DNA from: Methylobacterium nodulans ORS 2060
GTDB taxonomy: Bacteria; Pseudomonadota; Alphaproteobacteria; Rhizobiales; Beijerinckiaceae
Length of the DNA stretch: 64,000 bases
Assembly: GCF_000022085.1 (NCBI RefSeq)
Contig: NC_011894.1
Coordinates: 6,260,501 to 6,324,500 of the forward strand
Direction of reading: 5' to 3'
Below the pieces are notes generated by a model. That model was not told the origin of the DNA. It ran no database searches and saw only the letters and a list, made by a program, of their open reading frames with translations. Shown here piece after piece: positions 36,981 to 47,140 of the stretch. The translations under genes and the position numbers were made by a program. The stretch's first letter is position 1, and each line of letters opens with the position of its first letter.

Positions 36981-38651
36981 AGCACTCGGAGCAAATTCCC
37001 GGGCCGTTAGGCTGATGCGATCTGTCTGACGAGGTCGCTCAGAGGCGGGATGGCTGGTCCGTCATCCGGGATGCGCAAACGATCCCCGAGATAACGGAAG
37101 AACGAGACCTTGAGCTTGCCGCAGGTCTTCATCAGCCCCAGCAGCGCGTCGCGCGCCGCCAAACCCGCTCCACTCATCGTGCCGCCCGAGATCTTGCGCT
37201 TGGTCACGCAGGCGCGAATGTCGCTCTCCGAGCCATTGGTGTGCAGCGGGATCTCCGGCCGCTCCAGCACCCGCAGCAGCTCCGCCTTGCGCCGGTGCAG
37301 CCGCGCCAACAACCGCAGCACCATCCCGCTGCGGCGCCGGAAGATCCGCTCAAAGCGTGCCCGCAAGGCGCTCGCCCGGCGCGGACAGGGCGCCCGCGCG
37401 TAGGCCTTCAGGTCGGCGTAGAACCACCAGATCAGCTGGCGCGTCATCTGGAGCGCCCGGGCCTGGGCCGGGGTGGTCGGGATCAGCTTGTGCACCAGGC
37501 GCTCGGCATGCACCCAGCACAGCGCGTGCCGCCCGACCCGGAACTGACCGGCATCGTCGGAGACGATCACCGCCTCGCGCAGCAGCCCATGGTGCTCAAC
37601 CGCACCCCAGAGCGCCCCTTCGCTGGCGATCGTCACCGGATCGGGCGTGACCGCCTGCCGGTCCAGGCCCAGGGCCGTCAGGTGCGCCCGCCACGCCGCC
37701 TCATCCGGGACGATCTTGGTGGGATGCGCCGCCAGGACGGCCAGCGCCGGCCCGGCCAGGGAGCGCCCGCGCCTGGAGGCCAGCGCCGCTTCATTGACCA
37801 CGTACTCCAGGTGCCCGGCCCGCAGCAGCGCCAGGAAGCTCAGACGCGACTTGGAGAAGCCGGTGCGGAAGGCCGTGAAGCGGTCGTTGCCGATCTGCGT
37901 GGTCACCCCGTCGGCCCGGGCGTGGCGGGCGGCCGTGTCGTCCACGCTGATCCAGCGCGCGCCCGCCAGTCCGGCCCGCAGCACCGCCTGGTCCTCGCCG
38001 AGGAAGACGTCGAGCTGCGTGGTCAGGAGCCGCACCACCTGACGCTTGGAGATCGCCAGACCCAGGCCGGAGAGCAACGCGCCCAGCCGCTCGCAGGTGA
38101 CTTGGCCCTGGACGTGGGCGGCCAGCAGGAAGCGGCGCAGATGCGGCCCGAACCCGCCCGTCACACCCGGTGGCAGAGGGGCCACCAGGGTCCTGCCGTC
38201 CGGGGTCAGCCAGCGCTCGCGCCGGTAGCGGATCAGCTGGGCTTCCAGCCGCAGATCACGGACCAGCACGTCCTCGTAGCCCTTAAAGCGCGAGCCGGCC
38301 GGGGCCGGGGCAGCGAGCACGACATCCTGGGCGAGCGCGCAGCGCTCCTGCAGCGGACCGCGCCGCCGCGGCGCACCCGGCGGCTTGGTGGCCGCGGCGG
38401 TGGCCCGCTCCATGCCCGAAGGCCGCGCGGGCGGGCGCGGCGGCAAGCCCTTGAGCCGGGCATCTCGTCGCGCAACGCCCGGTTCTCCTCGGACAGGCGC
38501 TGAACCTGCCCGGTCAACGCGCCCACCAGAGCCCGAAGATCGGACACGGCAAGCGTCTCGACCTCAGTCGGATCCGGCAGCGTCATCTCGAGCTTGAATC
38601 ACGCTCGCGATCCGACCGCAAACCCGCCGCCCGGGAATTTGCCCCGGTTAC
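36981..38651 (-). mobile_element. IS66-family element (second copy, different type)
   Basis: The ends share GCAAATTCCCGGGC in inverted orientation; the right end starts with the IS66-like GTAACCGGGGC. The direct repeat TTGCTTCG flanks it at 36973-36980 and 38652-38659, the 8-bp duplication expected for IS66. Confidence 0.78.
37007..38586 (-). pseudogene. IS66-family transposase with a frameshift
   Basis: The N-terminal leucine-zipper part (from 38586: LRALVGALTGQVQRLSEENR) and the main frame (37007-38446) are joined by a one-base deletion near 38460, at the DE(I)ARLKGLPPRPP boundary. The main frame carries the DDE core (ISVDDTAARHARADGVTTQI, VIVSDDAGQFRVGRHALCWV) and the C-terminal NGSESDIRACVTKRKISGGT. 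It probably needs frameshifting or is dead. Confidence 0.75.
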
Positions 38652-38985
38652 TTGCTTCGAGTTGATTGATCAAGGCCCGGAGCTGATCCGGGTTAAAGAC
38701 TACGGGTCTCCTCCCACCCTCGACCCACATACGGGTGGACATAGGGACGGTAAGCGTCCTCTTCCGCCGACGGCAGATGAATGGCGACCACCAAGTAGGA
38801 GGATCTTTCCGCCTGCGTCTGCGTCGAACTTGCCGCACCAGAGGAGGCCCACGATCGGCTGGCGGGGGCTGCCCCCGCAGCGGCGGCTCGCTCAAGCACC
38901 TCGCGGAGGCCTCCCTCAACCAGTGGACGACCATCATCTTAAGGCTATTATTCATCTGCTGATGACCGAACACAGGGGCGGAGCC

Positions 38986-41900
38986 ATGCATCGGATCCGC
39001 GCACTGATGCTTGCTTTGGCGCTGCTTGGCCTGGCAGCTCCGGCAGCCCAGGCATTGGATGCAGTTGGCTACCGCAATCGCGGGTTAGCCTCCCTGCATA
39101 ACGGCGCATATGACCGTGCGATCGCGGACCTCAATCAGGCCCTGCGGCTCGATCCTAAGTCCGCAAGTACCTACAATGATCGCGGGATAGCCTTTAAATT
39201 CAAGGGCGAGTACGACCGGGCGATCGCGGACTACGATCAAGCCCTGCGGCTCGATCCTAAGGACGCGGTCTTCTACAACAATCGCGGCAATGCCTTCGGT
39301 GCCAAAGGCGAGCACGACCGGGCGATTGCGGACTTCAATCAGGCCCTGACGCTCAATCCCAGGTATTCGATCGCCTACAAAAATCGCGGGGATGTCTTCC
39401 GGATCAAAGGTGAGCATGATCGGGCAATTGCAGACTATGATCAAGCTTTGCAGCTCGATCCCAAATACAAACTGGCCTACAACAATCGTGGTCTAAGCTT
39501 CCAGAGAAAAAGTGAGTACGATCGGGCGATTGCAGACTTCGATCAGGCTCTGCGGCTCGATCCTAAGGATGCAGTCATCTACAGAAATCGCGGGGACGCC
39601 TTCCGAAGCAAAGGTGAATACGACCGGGCAATAGCGAATTACGATCAAGCCCTGCAGCTCGATTCCAAATATGCAGCCGTCCATAACAATCGCGGGCTGG
39701 CCTTTTATGGCAAAGGTGAGTACGGCCGGGCCTTGGCGGACTACGATCAAGCTTTGCAGCTCGATCCCAAGCAAGCCATTGTCTACACCAATCGCGGGGA
39801 TGTCTTCCGGATCAAAGGTGAGCATGAGCGGGCAATTGCAGACTACGATCAAGCCTTGCGGCTCGATCCTAAGTACAAATTGGCCTACAACAATCGTGGG
39901 CTAATCTTCCAGAACAAAAGTGAGTACGATCAGGCGATCGCAGACTTTGATCAGGCTCTGCGGCTCGATCCTAAGGATGCAGTCATCTACAGAAATCGCG
40001 GGGACGCCTTCCGAAGCAAAGGTGAATACGACCGGGCAATAGCGAATTACGATCAAGCCCTGCAGCTCGATTCCAAATATGCAGCCGTCCATAATAATCG
40101 CGGGCTGGCCTTTTATGGCAAAGGTGAGTACGGCCGGGCCTTGGCGGACTACGATCAAGCTTTGCAGCTCGATCCCAAGCAAGCCATTGTCTACACCAAT
40201 CGCGGGGATGTCTTCCGGATCAAAGGTGAGCATGAGCGGGCAATTGCAGACTACGATCAAGCCTTGCGGCTCGATCCTAAGTACAAATTGGCCTACAACA
40301 ATCGTGGGCTAATCTTCCAGAACAAAAGTGAGTACGATCAGGCGATCGCAGACTTTGATCAGGCTCTGCGGCTCGATCCTAAGGATGCAGTCATCTACAG
40401 AAATCGCGGGGACGCCTTCCGAAGCAAAGGTGAATACGACCGTGCAATAGCGAATTACGATCAGGCCCTGCAGCTCGATCCCAAATATGCAGCCGTCCAC
40501 AACAATCGCGGGCTGGCCTTTTATCGCAAAGGTGAGTACGGCCGGGCCTTGGCGGACTACGATCAAGCTTTGCAGCTCGATCCCAAGCAAGCAGTCGTCT
40601 ACACCAATCGTGGGGATGTCTTCCGGATCAAAGGTGAGCATGATCGGGCAATTGCAGACTACGATCAAGCTTTGCGGCTCGATCCTAAGTACATATTCGC
40701 CTACAACAATCGTGGGCTAGTCTTCCAGAACAAAGGCGAGTACGATCGGGCGATCGTGGACTACGATCAGACCCTGCGGCTCGATCCCAAGTATGCAATC
40801 GCCTACGCCAATCGCGGAGATACCTTCCAGAGCAAGGGCGAGTACGACCGGGCGATCGCGGACTACGATCAAGCCCTGCAACACAATCCCAAATACGTGA
40901 TCGCCTACAATGGCCGAGGGCTAGCTTTCTACCGCAAGGGCGAGCACGACCGGGCGATCGCGGACTACGAAGAGGCCCTGCGGCTCGATCCCAAGTCCGC
41001 AGCGGCCTTCAACAATCGCGGAGCGGCCCTCAACAAGAAGGGTGAGTACGACCGGGCGATCACAGACCTCGACCAAGCCCTCCGGCTCAAGCCCGGGTTC
41101 GCCAACCCGCATTACCATCGCGGGACGGCCTTCCGGCACAAAGGCGATCTCGACCGCGCGCTTGCGGACCTGAATGAAGCCGTGCGCCTCAATCCCAAGT
41201 ACGCGGACGCCTACCAGGAACGCGGGGTGACGTTCCAGGCCCGCGGCGAGCCGGACCGGGCGCTGGCGGACTTCGCTGAGGCCGTGCGGCTGAAGCCTGA
41301 GCTTGAAGCAGACGCAACTTTTCTCAAGGTGCGCGGTGAGGCGCAGGCGGCTCTGGCCAGCCGGCCTGCAGCCGCCGCGGTGGTGGCGGCCGTCCAGACC
41401 CCACCGGTCGTCCACACGCCTGCCGTGTCGGCTGTCACCCCGCTGGCTGAGACCCGGGTCGCGCTCGTGATCGGCAACAGCGCCTATGCGGCTGCCGCGC
41501 CGCTCGATAACCCGGCGCGAGACGCCACCGCAATCGCCCGCTCCTTGCGGGACACCGGCTTCAAGACTGTTCAGCTCAAGAACGATCTCAGCTACGAGGA
41601 TCTGCGGCGAGCCCTGAACAGCTTCTCGGCGGAAGCGGACAAGGCCGACTGGGCCGTCGTCTACTACGCGGGGCACGGCATCGAGGTCGGCGGCGTCAAC
41701 TATCTTGTTCCAGTCGATGCTCACCTGAAGACAGACCGGAGTGTACAGTTCGAGGCAGTCCCGCTTGAGCAAGTATTAGGCAGCATTGAAGGCGCACGTA
41801 AGCTGCGCCTCGTCATCCTGGATGCCTGCCGCGATAATCCGTTCCTGCAGCAGATGACGCGGACGATCGCGACGCGTTCGGTCGGGCGAGGCTTGGCGAA

Positions 41901-42156
41901 GATCGAGCCGGAGACAAGCGGTACGTTAGTGGCATACGCTGCCAAGCACGGCCAGGTTTCGCTGGATGGGCAGGATGGCCAAGGACATAGTCCATTCGCT
42001 ACAGCTCTAATCAGTAATATTTCAAAGCCCGGTGTCGAAATCCGCAAGATGTTCGGGCTGATACACGATGATGTCATGGCAGCCACAGGCCGCAAACAGG
42101 AGCCTTTCGTTTATGGCGCTCTTGGAGGAGACGACTACTTCTTTAATGTGCGGTGA
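38986..42156 (+). CDS. Secreted TPR-repeat protein with C-terminal caspase-like peptidase domain
   Basis: 1,056 residues. A signal peptide (residues 1-22, LMLALALLGLAAPAAQA) is followed by about 22 tandem 34-residue TPR units (about 24-775), a linker rich in Ala/Val/Pro, and a caspase/metacaspase-like (C14) domain from about residue 822. The catalytic dyad is visible as His897 in YYAGHG and Cys948 in LDACRDN, with VALVIGNSAY at the domain start. The TPR array should bind partner proteins and the peptidase would act in the periplasm or outside the cell. Three copies of a 408-bp block inside the array show recent expansion. The ATG at 38986 follows GGGCGGAG. Targets are unknown. Confidence 0.88.
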   Translation: MHRIRALMLALALLGLAAPAAQALDAVGYRNRGLASLHNGAYDRAIADLNQALRLDPKSASTYNDRGIAFKFKGEYDRAIADYDQALRLDPKDAVFYNNRGNAFGAKGEHDRAIADFNQALTLNPRYSIAYKNRGDVFRIKGEHDRAIADYDQALQLDPKYKLAYNNRGLSFQRKSEYDRAIADFDQALRLDPKDAVIYRNRGDAFRSKGEYDRAIANYDQALQLDSKYAAVHNNRGLAFYGKGEYGRALADYDQALQLDPKQAIVYTNRGDVFRIKGEHERAIADYDQALRLDPKYKLAYNNRGLIFQNKSEYDQAIADFDQALRLDPKDAVIYRNRGDAFRSKGEYDRAIANYDQALQLDSKYAAVHNNRGLAFYGKGEYGRALADYDQALQLDPKQAIVYTNRGDVFRIKGEHERAIADYDQALRLDPKYKLAYNNRGLIFQNKSEYDQAIADFDQALRLDPKDAVIYRNRGDAFRSKGEYDRAIANYDQALQLDPKYAAVHNNRGLAFYRKGEYGRALADYDQALQLDPKQAVVYTNRGDVFRIKGEHDRAIADYDQALRLDPKYIFAYNNRGLVFQNKGEYDRAIVDYDQTLRLDPKYAIAYANRGDTFQSKGEYDRAIADYDQALQHNPKYVIAYNGRGLAFYRKGEHDRAIADYEEALRLDPKSAAAFNNRGAALNKKGEYDRAITDLDQALRLKPGFANPHYHRGTAFRHKGDLDRALADLNEAVRLNPKYADAYQERGVTFQARGEPDRALADFAEAVRLKPELEADATFLKVRGEAQAALASRPAAAAVVAAVQTPPVVHTPAVSAVTPLAETRVALVIGNSAYAAAAPLDNPARDATAIARSLRDTGFKTVQLKNDLSYEDLRRALNSFSAEADKADWAVVYYAGHGIEVGGVNYLVPVDAHLKTDRSVQFEAVPLEQVLGSIEGARKLRLVILDACRDNPFLQQMTRTIATRSVGRGLAKIEPETSGTLVAYAAKHGQVSLDGQDGQGHSPFATALISNISKPGVEIRKMFGLIHDDVMAATGRKQEPFVYGALGGDDYFFNVR
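39469..40692 (+). repeat. Three tandem 408-bp (4-TPR) blocks inside the TPR-caspase gene
   Basis: Blocks beginning at about 39469, 39877 and 40285 are nearly identical in DNA; each encodes four TPRs in the order LAYNNRG, VIYRNRG, AVHNNRG, (I/V)VYTNRG. The near-identity at silent positions indicates recent duplication or gene conversion, and the region is prone to copy-number change. Confidence 0.85.
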
Positions 42157-42339
42157 CGAGGGCGATGACGGGTCTCTGCCCGACCGCCGCCAGGCGCCTA
42201 TGGGTCGAGTGAGGTGCCGTGCCGGGCTTCATTGTGGCGTCTACGGCAGCGTGCATCGCTTGCACAGGGCGATGTGAGATCCGGGCTTGTCGCAAACTCG
42301 GAGGCAGGTCGCAGAAGGGGCTCTGCCGTCCCACTTTCA

Positions 42340-42850
42340 CGCTTTGTCGCGACAGGAAGTCCGAAGCAGTAGGACAGGAGCTGGTTCTGCTCGCGCACCG
42401 TCTACGCGCCGGCGAACCCGAAGCCCTTGCGCAGCCGCAGCATGGCTTCGAAGCCCTGGATCGTGCGCCGCGCTGTGGCGAACGAGCGGAACCCGCCCAC
42501 CCGATGCATCGGCCGCTTCACCCGGAAGTGGTCGTCGCTCTCGATCCCTTGCTGCAGGTGCTTGGTGACGTGGTGGGTGGGCATGCGCAGCAGCAGGCCC
42601 TCCTTGCGGCTGTCGGCGATGGCCGGCGGGTAGGGACCGGCGCCATCGGTTTCCGATCCGGTCCGGAGCGAGCAGCGGCTGATCCTGCAGCATCTGGCGA
42701 AAGAAGCGCTTGGCGGCGTCCAGATCGCGGTTGGCCGTGAGCAGGAGTCGTCCGTGAAGAAGACTGATCAGGCGGGTTGAGGCCGTGACGCGCGGCCTGG
42801 GGCGGCTGCGAGCAGAGCAGCGATCCAGGCCGACAAAAGCGCCAGTCACG
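42340..42850 (-). pseudogene. IS6-family transposase remnant
   Basis: Frames on the minus strand read LLTANRDLDAAKRFFRQMLQ and, after a shift, HVTKHLQQGIESDDHFRVKR..FATARRTIQGFEAMLRLRKG and FGFAGAWTVREQNQLLSYCF, the C-terminal half of an IS6 (IS26-like) transposase. The N-terminal part is missing and there is at least one frameshift. Confidence 0.68.
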
Positions 42851-42873
42851 TGAGCAGGAGGCGGAAGTTGTAG

Positions 42874-44111
42874 CTAACAGCCGCCAGCCCTGCATTGGCG
42901 GCATCGCCCTTTGATCCGACCAGGTGGTTGCGGCCTATGCGGTGCTTGGCCTTGAGGTGGCCGATTACGGGTTCGACGGCCGACCGTCGTCGGAAGGCGC
43001 GCTTGATGGCGGCGGTGAGCCCGCGCTTCTGGCCGGCAACATCGACCTGGAAGCGCCTTGGGCGCGGTGTGGCCCTTGTAGCCGGCCTCGATGACGGTCC
43101 GCGCGAGGGGGGTGCCGATGGTCCGTTCGATCGCCGGGATCACGGTGGCAAGCGTGGGGCCGTCATCGGGATTGCCCGGCAGCGCCGTGACATGGGCCAC
43201 GAACCGGCCGCCGCGGCAGCGGGTGAGGCGCGTCGCAACCGAGACCGTCACGCCGAACTCGAAGGGCTTGTGGGTCTTGCCGATGCACTCGACCTCGGGC
43301 GCGTGCAGGCGGTAGACCTTGCGGCCCAGCTCCCGCTAGCGCTGGTCCCGGACGCGCCGGGCGAGCGCGAGCGGCAGCGCGAACACCTCGGCCAGGTCGG
43401 GGCGGGGGCCGATCTGGCGAGTGATGTCGCGGATGACGCGCCCGAGCATCGTGCGCAGGCGCGTCAGGGCCCGCTTTGCCCGGTTGAACTGCTGGGCGGG
43501 GGCGTAGCGCTGGTGCTTGATCAGCGCGCTCTTGCCGACCCGCGCAGAGGACTGGCGCAACCGGAGGGCGTGCGCCTTGGCCAGCCGCACCAGGCGCTCG
43601 CGCGCCCGATGCATCAGCTTGGCGTCGGTCGGGAAGGCGATCGCCTTCTCCTGCACCGGGGTGTCGACAATGACCTGCCGGAAGTCGGCCGGCCGGGCGG
43701 CCCCGGTGCGGGTCGCCACCGCCAGGCTCTCCTGGAGCAGCGCTGCGAGTCGCTCCGCACCCATCCGCTGGCGCCAGCGCGTCAGCGACGAGCGGTCGAA
43801 GGGGAGTGGTGCTGGAAGAACTCCTCGCCGCAAACGAGCTGATCGTACGGGGTCTCGATCCAGCGATCGCACCGCCCCTCGTCGGAGAGGTCGTGCAGGT
43901 GCTTGAGGATGGCGAGCCCGGCCATGAGCCGGGTCGGCAGGGGCGGCTGGCCGGGGCCGTCGGTGTAGACCGCGCCCAGCCGCTCTTCCAGGAAGCGCCA
44001 GTCGATCGTCTGCGCCAGCTTCACCAGCGCATGGGTGTGATCAACGCTCTGATCGAGCCGGGCCCGGAAGAGATCGGTCTGGCCCGTGTCGCGCCGCTCC
44101 TTCGGTCGCAT
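42874..44111 (-). pseudogene. IS5-family transposase, several frameshifts
   Basis: The N-terminus (from 44111: KERRDTGQTDLFRARLDQSV, IDWRFLEERLGAVYTDGPGQ, RLMAGLAILKHLHDLSDEG), the middle (LPFDRSSLTRWRQRMGAERL, VIVDTPVQEKAIAFPTDAKL) and the C-terminus (GKTHKPFEFG, FVAHVTALPGNPDDG, ARTVIEAGYKGH) lie in different frames. A stop near 43336 and frame changes near 43810 show that it is inactive. Confidence 0.75.
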
Positions 44112-44278
44112 GAAAGCCCCCGCCGTGATCCCGCAGCGAGCCTGGAATCACGGCCCATGGCCCGCTTCAATGTGCAAGGAAATGGGCCCACAGCCCATTC
44201 AAACCGGCAAATCCGAAGACTTGCTGAGAGCCAAAACTCACGCTAGTTCAAAGCGTTGCAGATTCTTCACAGACGGCG

Positions 44279-44382
44279 CTTCAGCTTGAGGGCGAGGGCG
44301 TCGAGGATCATGAGCCGGCTCCGGGACGGAGGCGGCAAGTTGGGCGGGTAGGCCCAACCACCCGTGAACGCCGGCGCGTTAG
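44279..44382. repeat. Direct repeat left of the Sel1-repeat gene
   Basis: About 100 bases (CTTCAGCTTGAGGGCGAGGG...GTGAACGCCGGCGCG) are similar to 45468-45571, with a shared GAGGATCATG core. Together they bracket the Sel1-repeat gene. No gene is visible in the repeat. The flanking bases from 44112 contain only the end of the IS5 remnant. Confidence 0.55.
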
Positions 44383-44446
44383 GCCCCTATGAAGTGCCAA
44401 CGCTGATATAATCGAGCCTGGCAGTCGGCAGGGGAGCTCGTGTTCC

Positions 44447-45397
44447 ATGCCTGCACCACGCCTGAGCTGGTTCACCAAACGCGTGCTTCCGGCTGTCATC
44501 GGCCTGATCGCGGTTATGATGATCCGCGCACCGCATATTGGCAAGCGGGTGTCCCCTACGGCAGCATTTTACCTGGACCAGCTTCTAGCCGCAGCCGGCA
44601 GCGCATATGCCATGACCGACCTGGGCTCTTTCTACGCCCGCGGCCAGGGGGTGACTCAGGACTATGCTGTGGCCAAGAGCTGGTACGAGAAAGCCGCCGC
44701 ATTAGGCGACGCGCTCGCCATGAACAACCTGGGAGGTATGTACGCCCACGGTCAGGGGGTGCCTCAGGACTATGCTGCGGCCAAGAGCTGGTACGAGAAG
44801 GCTGTCGCTTTAGGCAATGAGGCTGCCATGAATAACCTGGGCATTTTGTACGCCTACGGTCGGGGCGTGGCGCAGGATTACGTTGTGGCCAAGAGCTGGT
44901 ACGAAAAAGCCGCTGCAGCCGGCAGTACAGAGGCCATGCACAACCTAGGCTTCATATACGGCCACGGCCAAGGCGTGGCGCAGGACTATGCTGTGGCCAA
45001 GAGCTGGTACGAGAAAGCCGCTGCAGCCGGCAGCGCGTATGCCATGAACGACCTGGGCGCTTTGTACGCCCGCGGCAAGGGCGTGGCACAGGACTACGCT
45101 GCGGCCAAGAGCTGGTACCAGAAAGCTGCCGCATTAGGCGACGCGCTCGCCATGAACAACCTGGGAGGTATGTACGCCCGCGGTCAGGGCGTGGCGCAGG
45201 ACTATGCTGCGGCCAAGAGCTGGTACGAGAAGGCTGCCGCAGCCGGCAATGCAAAGGCCATGTACAACCTAGGCTTCTTATACGAGCACGGCCAAGGCGT
45301 GGCGCAGGATTATGTTGCGGCCAAGAGTTGGTACGAGAAAGCCGCCACCTTGGGCTCTGATGATGCTCAGAAGCGCCTCAAAATATTACGTCCGTGA
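44447..45397 (+). CDS. Sel1-like repeat protein, membrane-anchored
   Basis: 316 residues: one N-terminal hydrophobic segment (about 13-28, VLPAVIGLIAVMMI) then seven 36-residue Sel1-like repeats of the form AMNNLGxxYAxGQGVAQDYA followed by AAKSWYEKAAAAG. SLR arrays are alpha-solenoid scaffolds for protein binding, usually outside the cytoplasm. The repeats are very similar in DNA, which suggests recent expansion. The gene is flanked by roughly 100-bp direct repeats. The partner is unknown. Confidence 0.82.
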   Translation: MPAPRLSWFTKRVLPAVIGLIAVMMIRAPHIGKRVSPTAAFYLDQLLAAAGSAYAMTDLGSFYARGQGVTQDYAVAKSWYEKAAALGDALAMNNLGGMYAHGQGVPQDYAAAKSWYEKAVALGNEAAMNNLGILYAYGRGVAQDYVVAKSWYEKAAAAGSTEAMHNLGFIYGHGQGVAQDYAVAKSWYEKAAAAGSAYAMNDLGALYARGKGVAQDYAAAKSWYQKAAALGDALAMNNLGGMYARGQGVAQDYAAAKSWYEKAAAAGNAKAMYNLGFLYEHGQGVAQDYVAAKSWYEKAATLGSDDAQKRLKILRP

Positions 45398-45467
45398 CAA
45401 GATCTCCGTACGTCATGGATTGTGGCCGGGCATCGCAGACCTGGGGCCGGGATACAGGCCTGTCTCT

Positions 45468-45571
45468 TCAGCCTGCGGGCGAGGGCGGTGAGGATCATGG
45501 GCCAGCTCCGGGGCGGAGCGGTAAGCTCGGTCGGTATGCCAAACAACGCGTGAACGCTGGCGCGGTCGCGT
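45468..45571. repeat. Direct repeat right of the Sel1-repeat gene
   Basis: Partner of 44279-44382 (CTTCAGCCTGCGGGCGAGGG...GTGAACGCTGGCGCG). The pair suggests that the Sel1-repeat gene was duplicated, or moved by recombination between the repeats. Confidence 0.55.
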
Positions 45572-45628
45572 TTGCGACAGGCCCCGCGCTACCGCCATCG
45601 AGTTGCCCGTCTGGTCCGATCAGCAGGG

Positions 45629-46102
45629 CTAAAGGCGTGTCCACTGATTTGCAATAAAACCACGTGGATCGACCGTTTCAGAGCTGACGATGCGCGGCTT
45701 TTTTCCTACGCATTTCCAACTGTAAATGGTTCCGTGGCCAGTGGCAGCCATAGGCACAATATCTGATCCGGGATTTTCTCTACAGAATTGTGTAGCTCCT
45801 TCTGATGTGCGGCGAACGTCTGCTTTAGTGCATGGGATATTTGCACCGTGGTTGCAGAGCCAGACGTATCCGCTCATGCATCGGTAAACCGTACTCTCCC
45901 TAACCCAAGCGTTATCCATGTCGCGCAGATCCAGAGCGCGGCGCGCATCTTGAACCAGGGTCGCTGGCAACGGCTTCACTCGGTCGTCATTTCCTACCTT
46001 CGCGCAGTACGACTTGGCGTCCTGGCCCTGCGCGATGGAAACGCTCGTCAATAACAATGCCGTTAGCAGCGTCAGCATCGAGAACCTTAGCGCGCGTATC
46101 AC
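45629..46102 (-). CDS. Secreted cysteine-containing protein, unknown function
   Basis: 157 residues with a signal peptide (SMLTLLTALLLTSVSIAQG). The mature protein has six cysteines (SYC, YRC, WLC, NIPC, QFC, WKC) that could form disulfides and a C-terminal SETVDPRGFIANQW. The GTG at 46102 is chosen because GGAGGGG lies seven bases upstream; an ATG at 46078 is the alternative. Lower GC than its surroundings suggests transfer. The family is not recognised. Confidence 0.6.
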   Translation of the reverse strand: MIRALRFSMLTLLTALLLTSVSIAQGQDAKSYCAKVGNDDRVKPLPATLVQDARRALDLRDMDNAWVRESTVYRCMSGYVWLCNHGANIPCTKADVRRTSEGATQFCRENPGSDIVPMAATGHGTIYSWKCVGKKPRIVSSETVDPRGFIANQWTRL

Positions 46103-46319
46103 AACGTGTCCCCTCCAAGTTCGCCCCAAGCATTAAGGCTGGTGCTGCCACTGGCCGCAAGTGCTGCTCAACCTTCGCAAACACCTGTCACGGTTTAAGC
46201 TTGACCGGGAACCACTGTCCTGTTTGTTCGCTTTTTGTTCTGGTAGGATGGAGACACGGACGTGGGCCGCTATCGAGTCAGCGAGCAGGCGGCGGACTGG
46301 AGCGGGTTGGTGCGCATCC

Positions 46320-46586
46320 CCTTCATGCGCACCACTTGTGATCACGACCGAGCTTGTGCCGCTCATGGACGCGCCACGGGCACTGTTCGGCTCGCTGGAC
46401 CGGGAGCGCGGTGGAGCGTTGATGGCAGCGATGGACACCTGCAACGCCCGCTTCGGCCGCGGTGCTGTCGTACCGGCCCGGGCGGGCCTGGTAGAGAAGC
46501 GCACCTGGTCGACGAAGTTCGAGATGCGCACGCCGCACTACACGACAAGGCTGGCCGAGGTGCCGGTCGCGACAGCGCAGCTGTAA
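46320..46586 (+). pseudogene. umuC: UmuC (DNA polymerase V) C-terminal fragment
   Basis: The frame reads VITTELVPLMDAPRALFGSL..ERGGALMAAMDTCNARFGRG and ends RTPHYTTRLAEVPVATAQL, the C-terminal domain of UmuC-type translesion polymerases. The catalytic N-terminal 330 or so residues are absent and a frameshift is seen near 46330, so this is a leftover piece, probably from a plasmid or phage umuDC. Confidence 0.7.
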
Positions 46587-47140
46587 GATGAGAAAAGATG
46601 AGCTTCTAGGTCAGCACAGTCGCTATCTCGGCCCGGAGTACGCAAATCACGACGAAATGATAGCCGCCAGCGGACGCGGTGCGATGTCCGACCCTAGCAA
46701 GAGGTAATAGTAATCGCTGCACCTCTTCCTAGATTGTTGAGTGATTAATGTGTTAACCAAAGCACTCGCTCGCTCAATTCGGCTTGGAAGAGGGCCACAA
46801 TTATTCCCCATTCGGGATGTCGTCTGTGGGTGTCTCGCATCAGAGACTCATTCCCGAGGCTCGTACTGCCGGCCGGAACTTGCCTCCGCGCCGGCTTCTC
46901 TTCGTACATTACGTGCCAGTCCGCGCCACGATGACCGGCAGAATTGAGCCTAATTGATAGCCTGGAGATCCGAGGCGGCGTAGCTCGGTTGGAGAACGCT
47001 GAACCTGGTCGTAGGATGCGTCGCGACTGCAGCGCCCGCCACCTACGAATAACGGTGGAAGCGCCGTAGATCGTGGCGTGCCAAGTGCGTTGGTAAATCA
47101 AATACGGCTAGCGTACGCCACAATCAGGGGAGGGGTGCTC
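46587..47140. other. Gap without a convincing gene
   Basis: AT-richer sequence of about 550 bases. One short frame (46588-46707, MRKDELLGQHSRYLGPEYAN..) has a start but no clear ribosome site or family. Nothing else is supported. Confidence 0.4.

Larger units (their letters stand above)
36860..38742 (-). pseudogene. Small gene (67 aa) interrupted by an IS66 element
   Basis: Joining 38742-38652 with 36972-36860 across the element (one copy of the 8-bp duplication) restores a continuous 67-residue frame: it starts MSTRMWVEGGRRPVVFNPDQ, passes LRALINQLEA at the insertion point, continues TLNRLALQPGFWASRRAY and ends at a TGA. The product has no recognised family; the middle looks helical. The exact in-frame restoration supports a real gene. 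Confidence 0.5.

Noticed and set aside
39085..40668. Repeated minus-strand frames of 119 codons
   Set aside because: They are antisense to the TPR repeats and recur only because the TPR DNA repeats every 408 bases.
38986..42156. CRISPR-like or VNTR non-coding array
   Set aside because: The repeats are 102/408 bp, in frame, and encode canonical TPRs.
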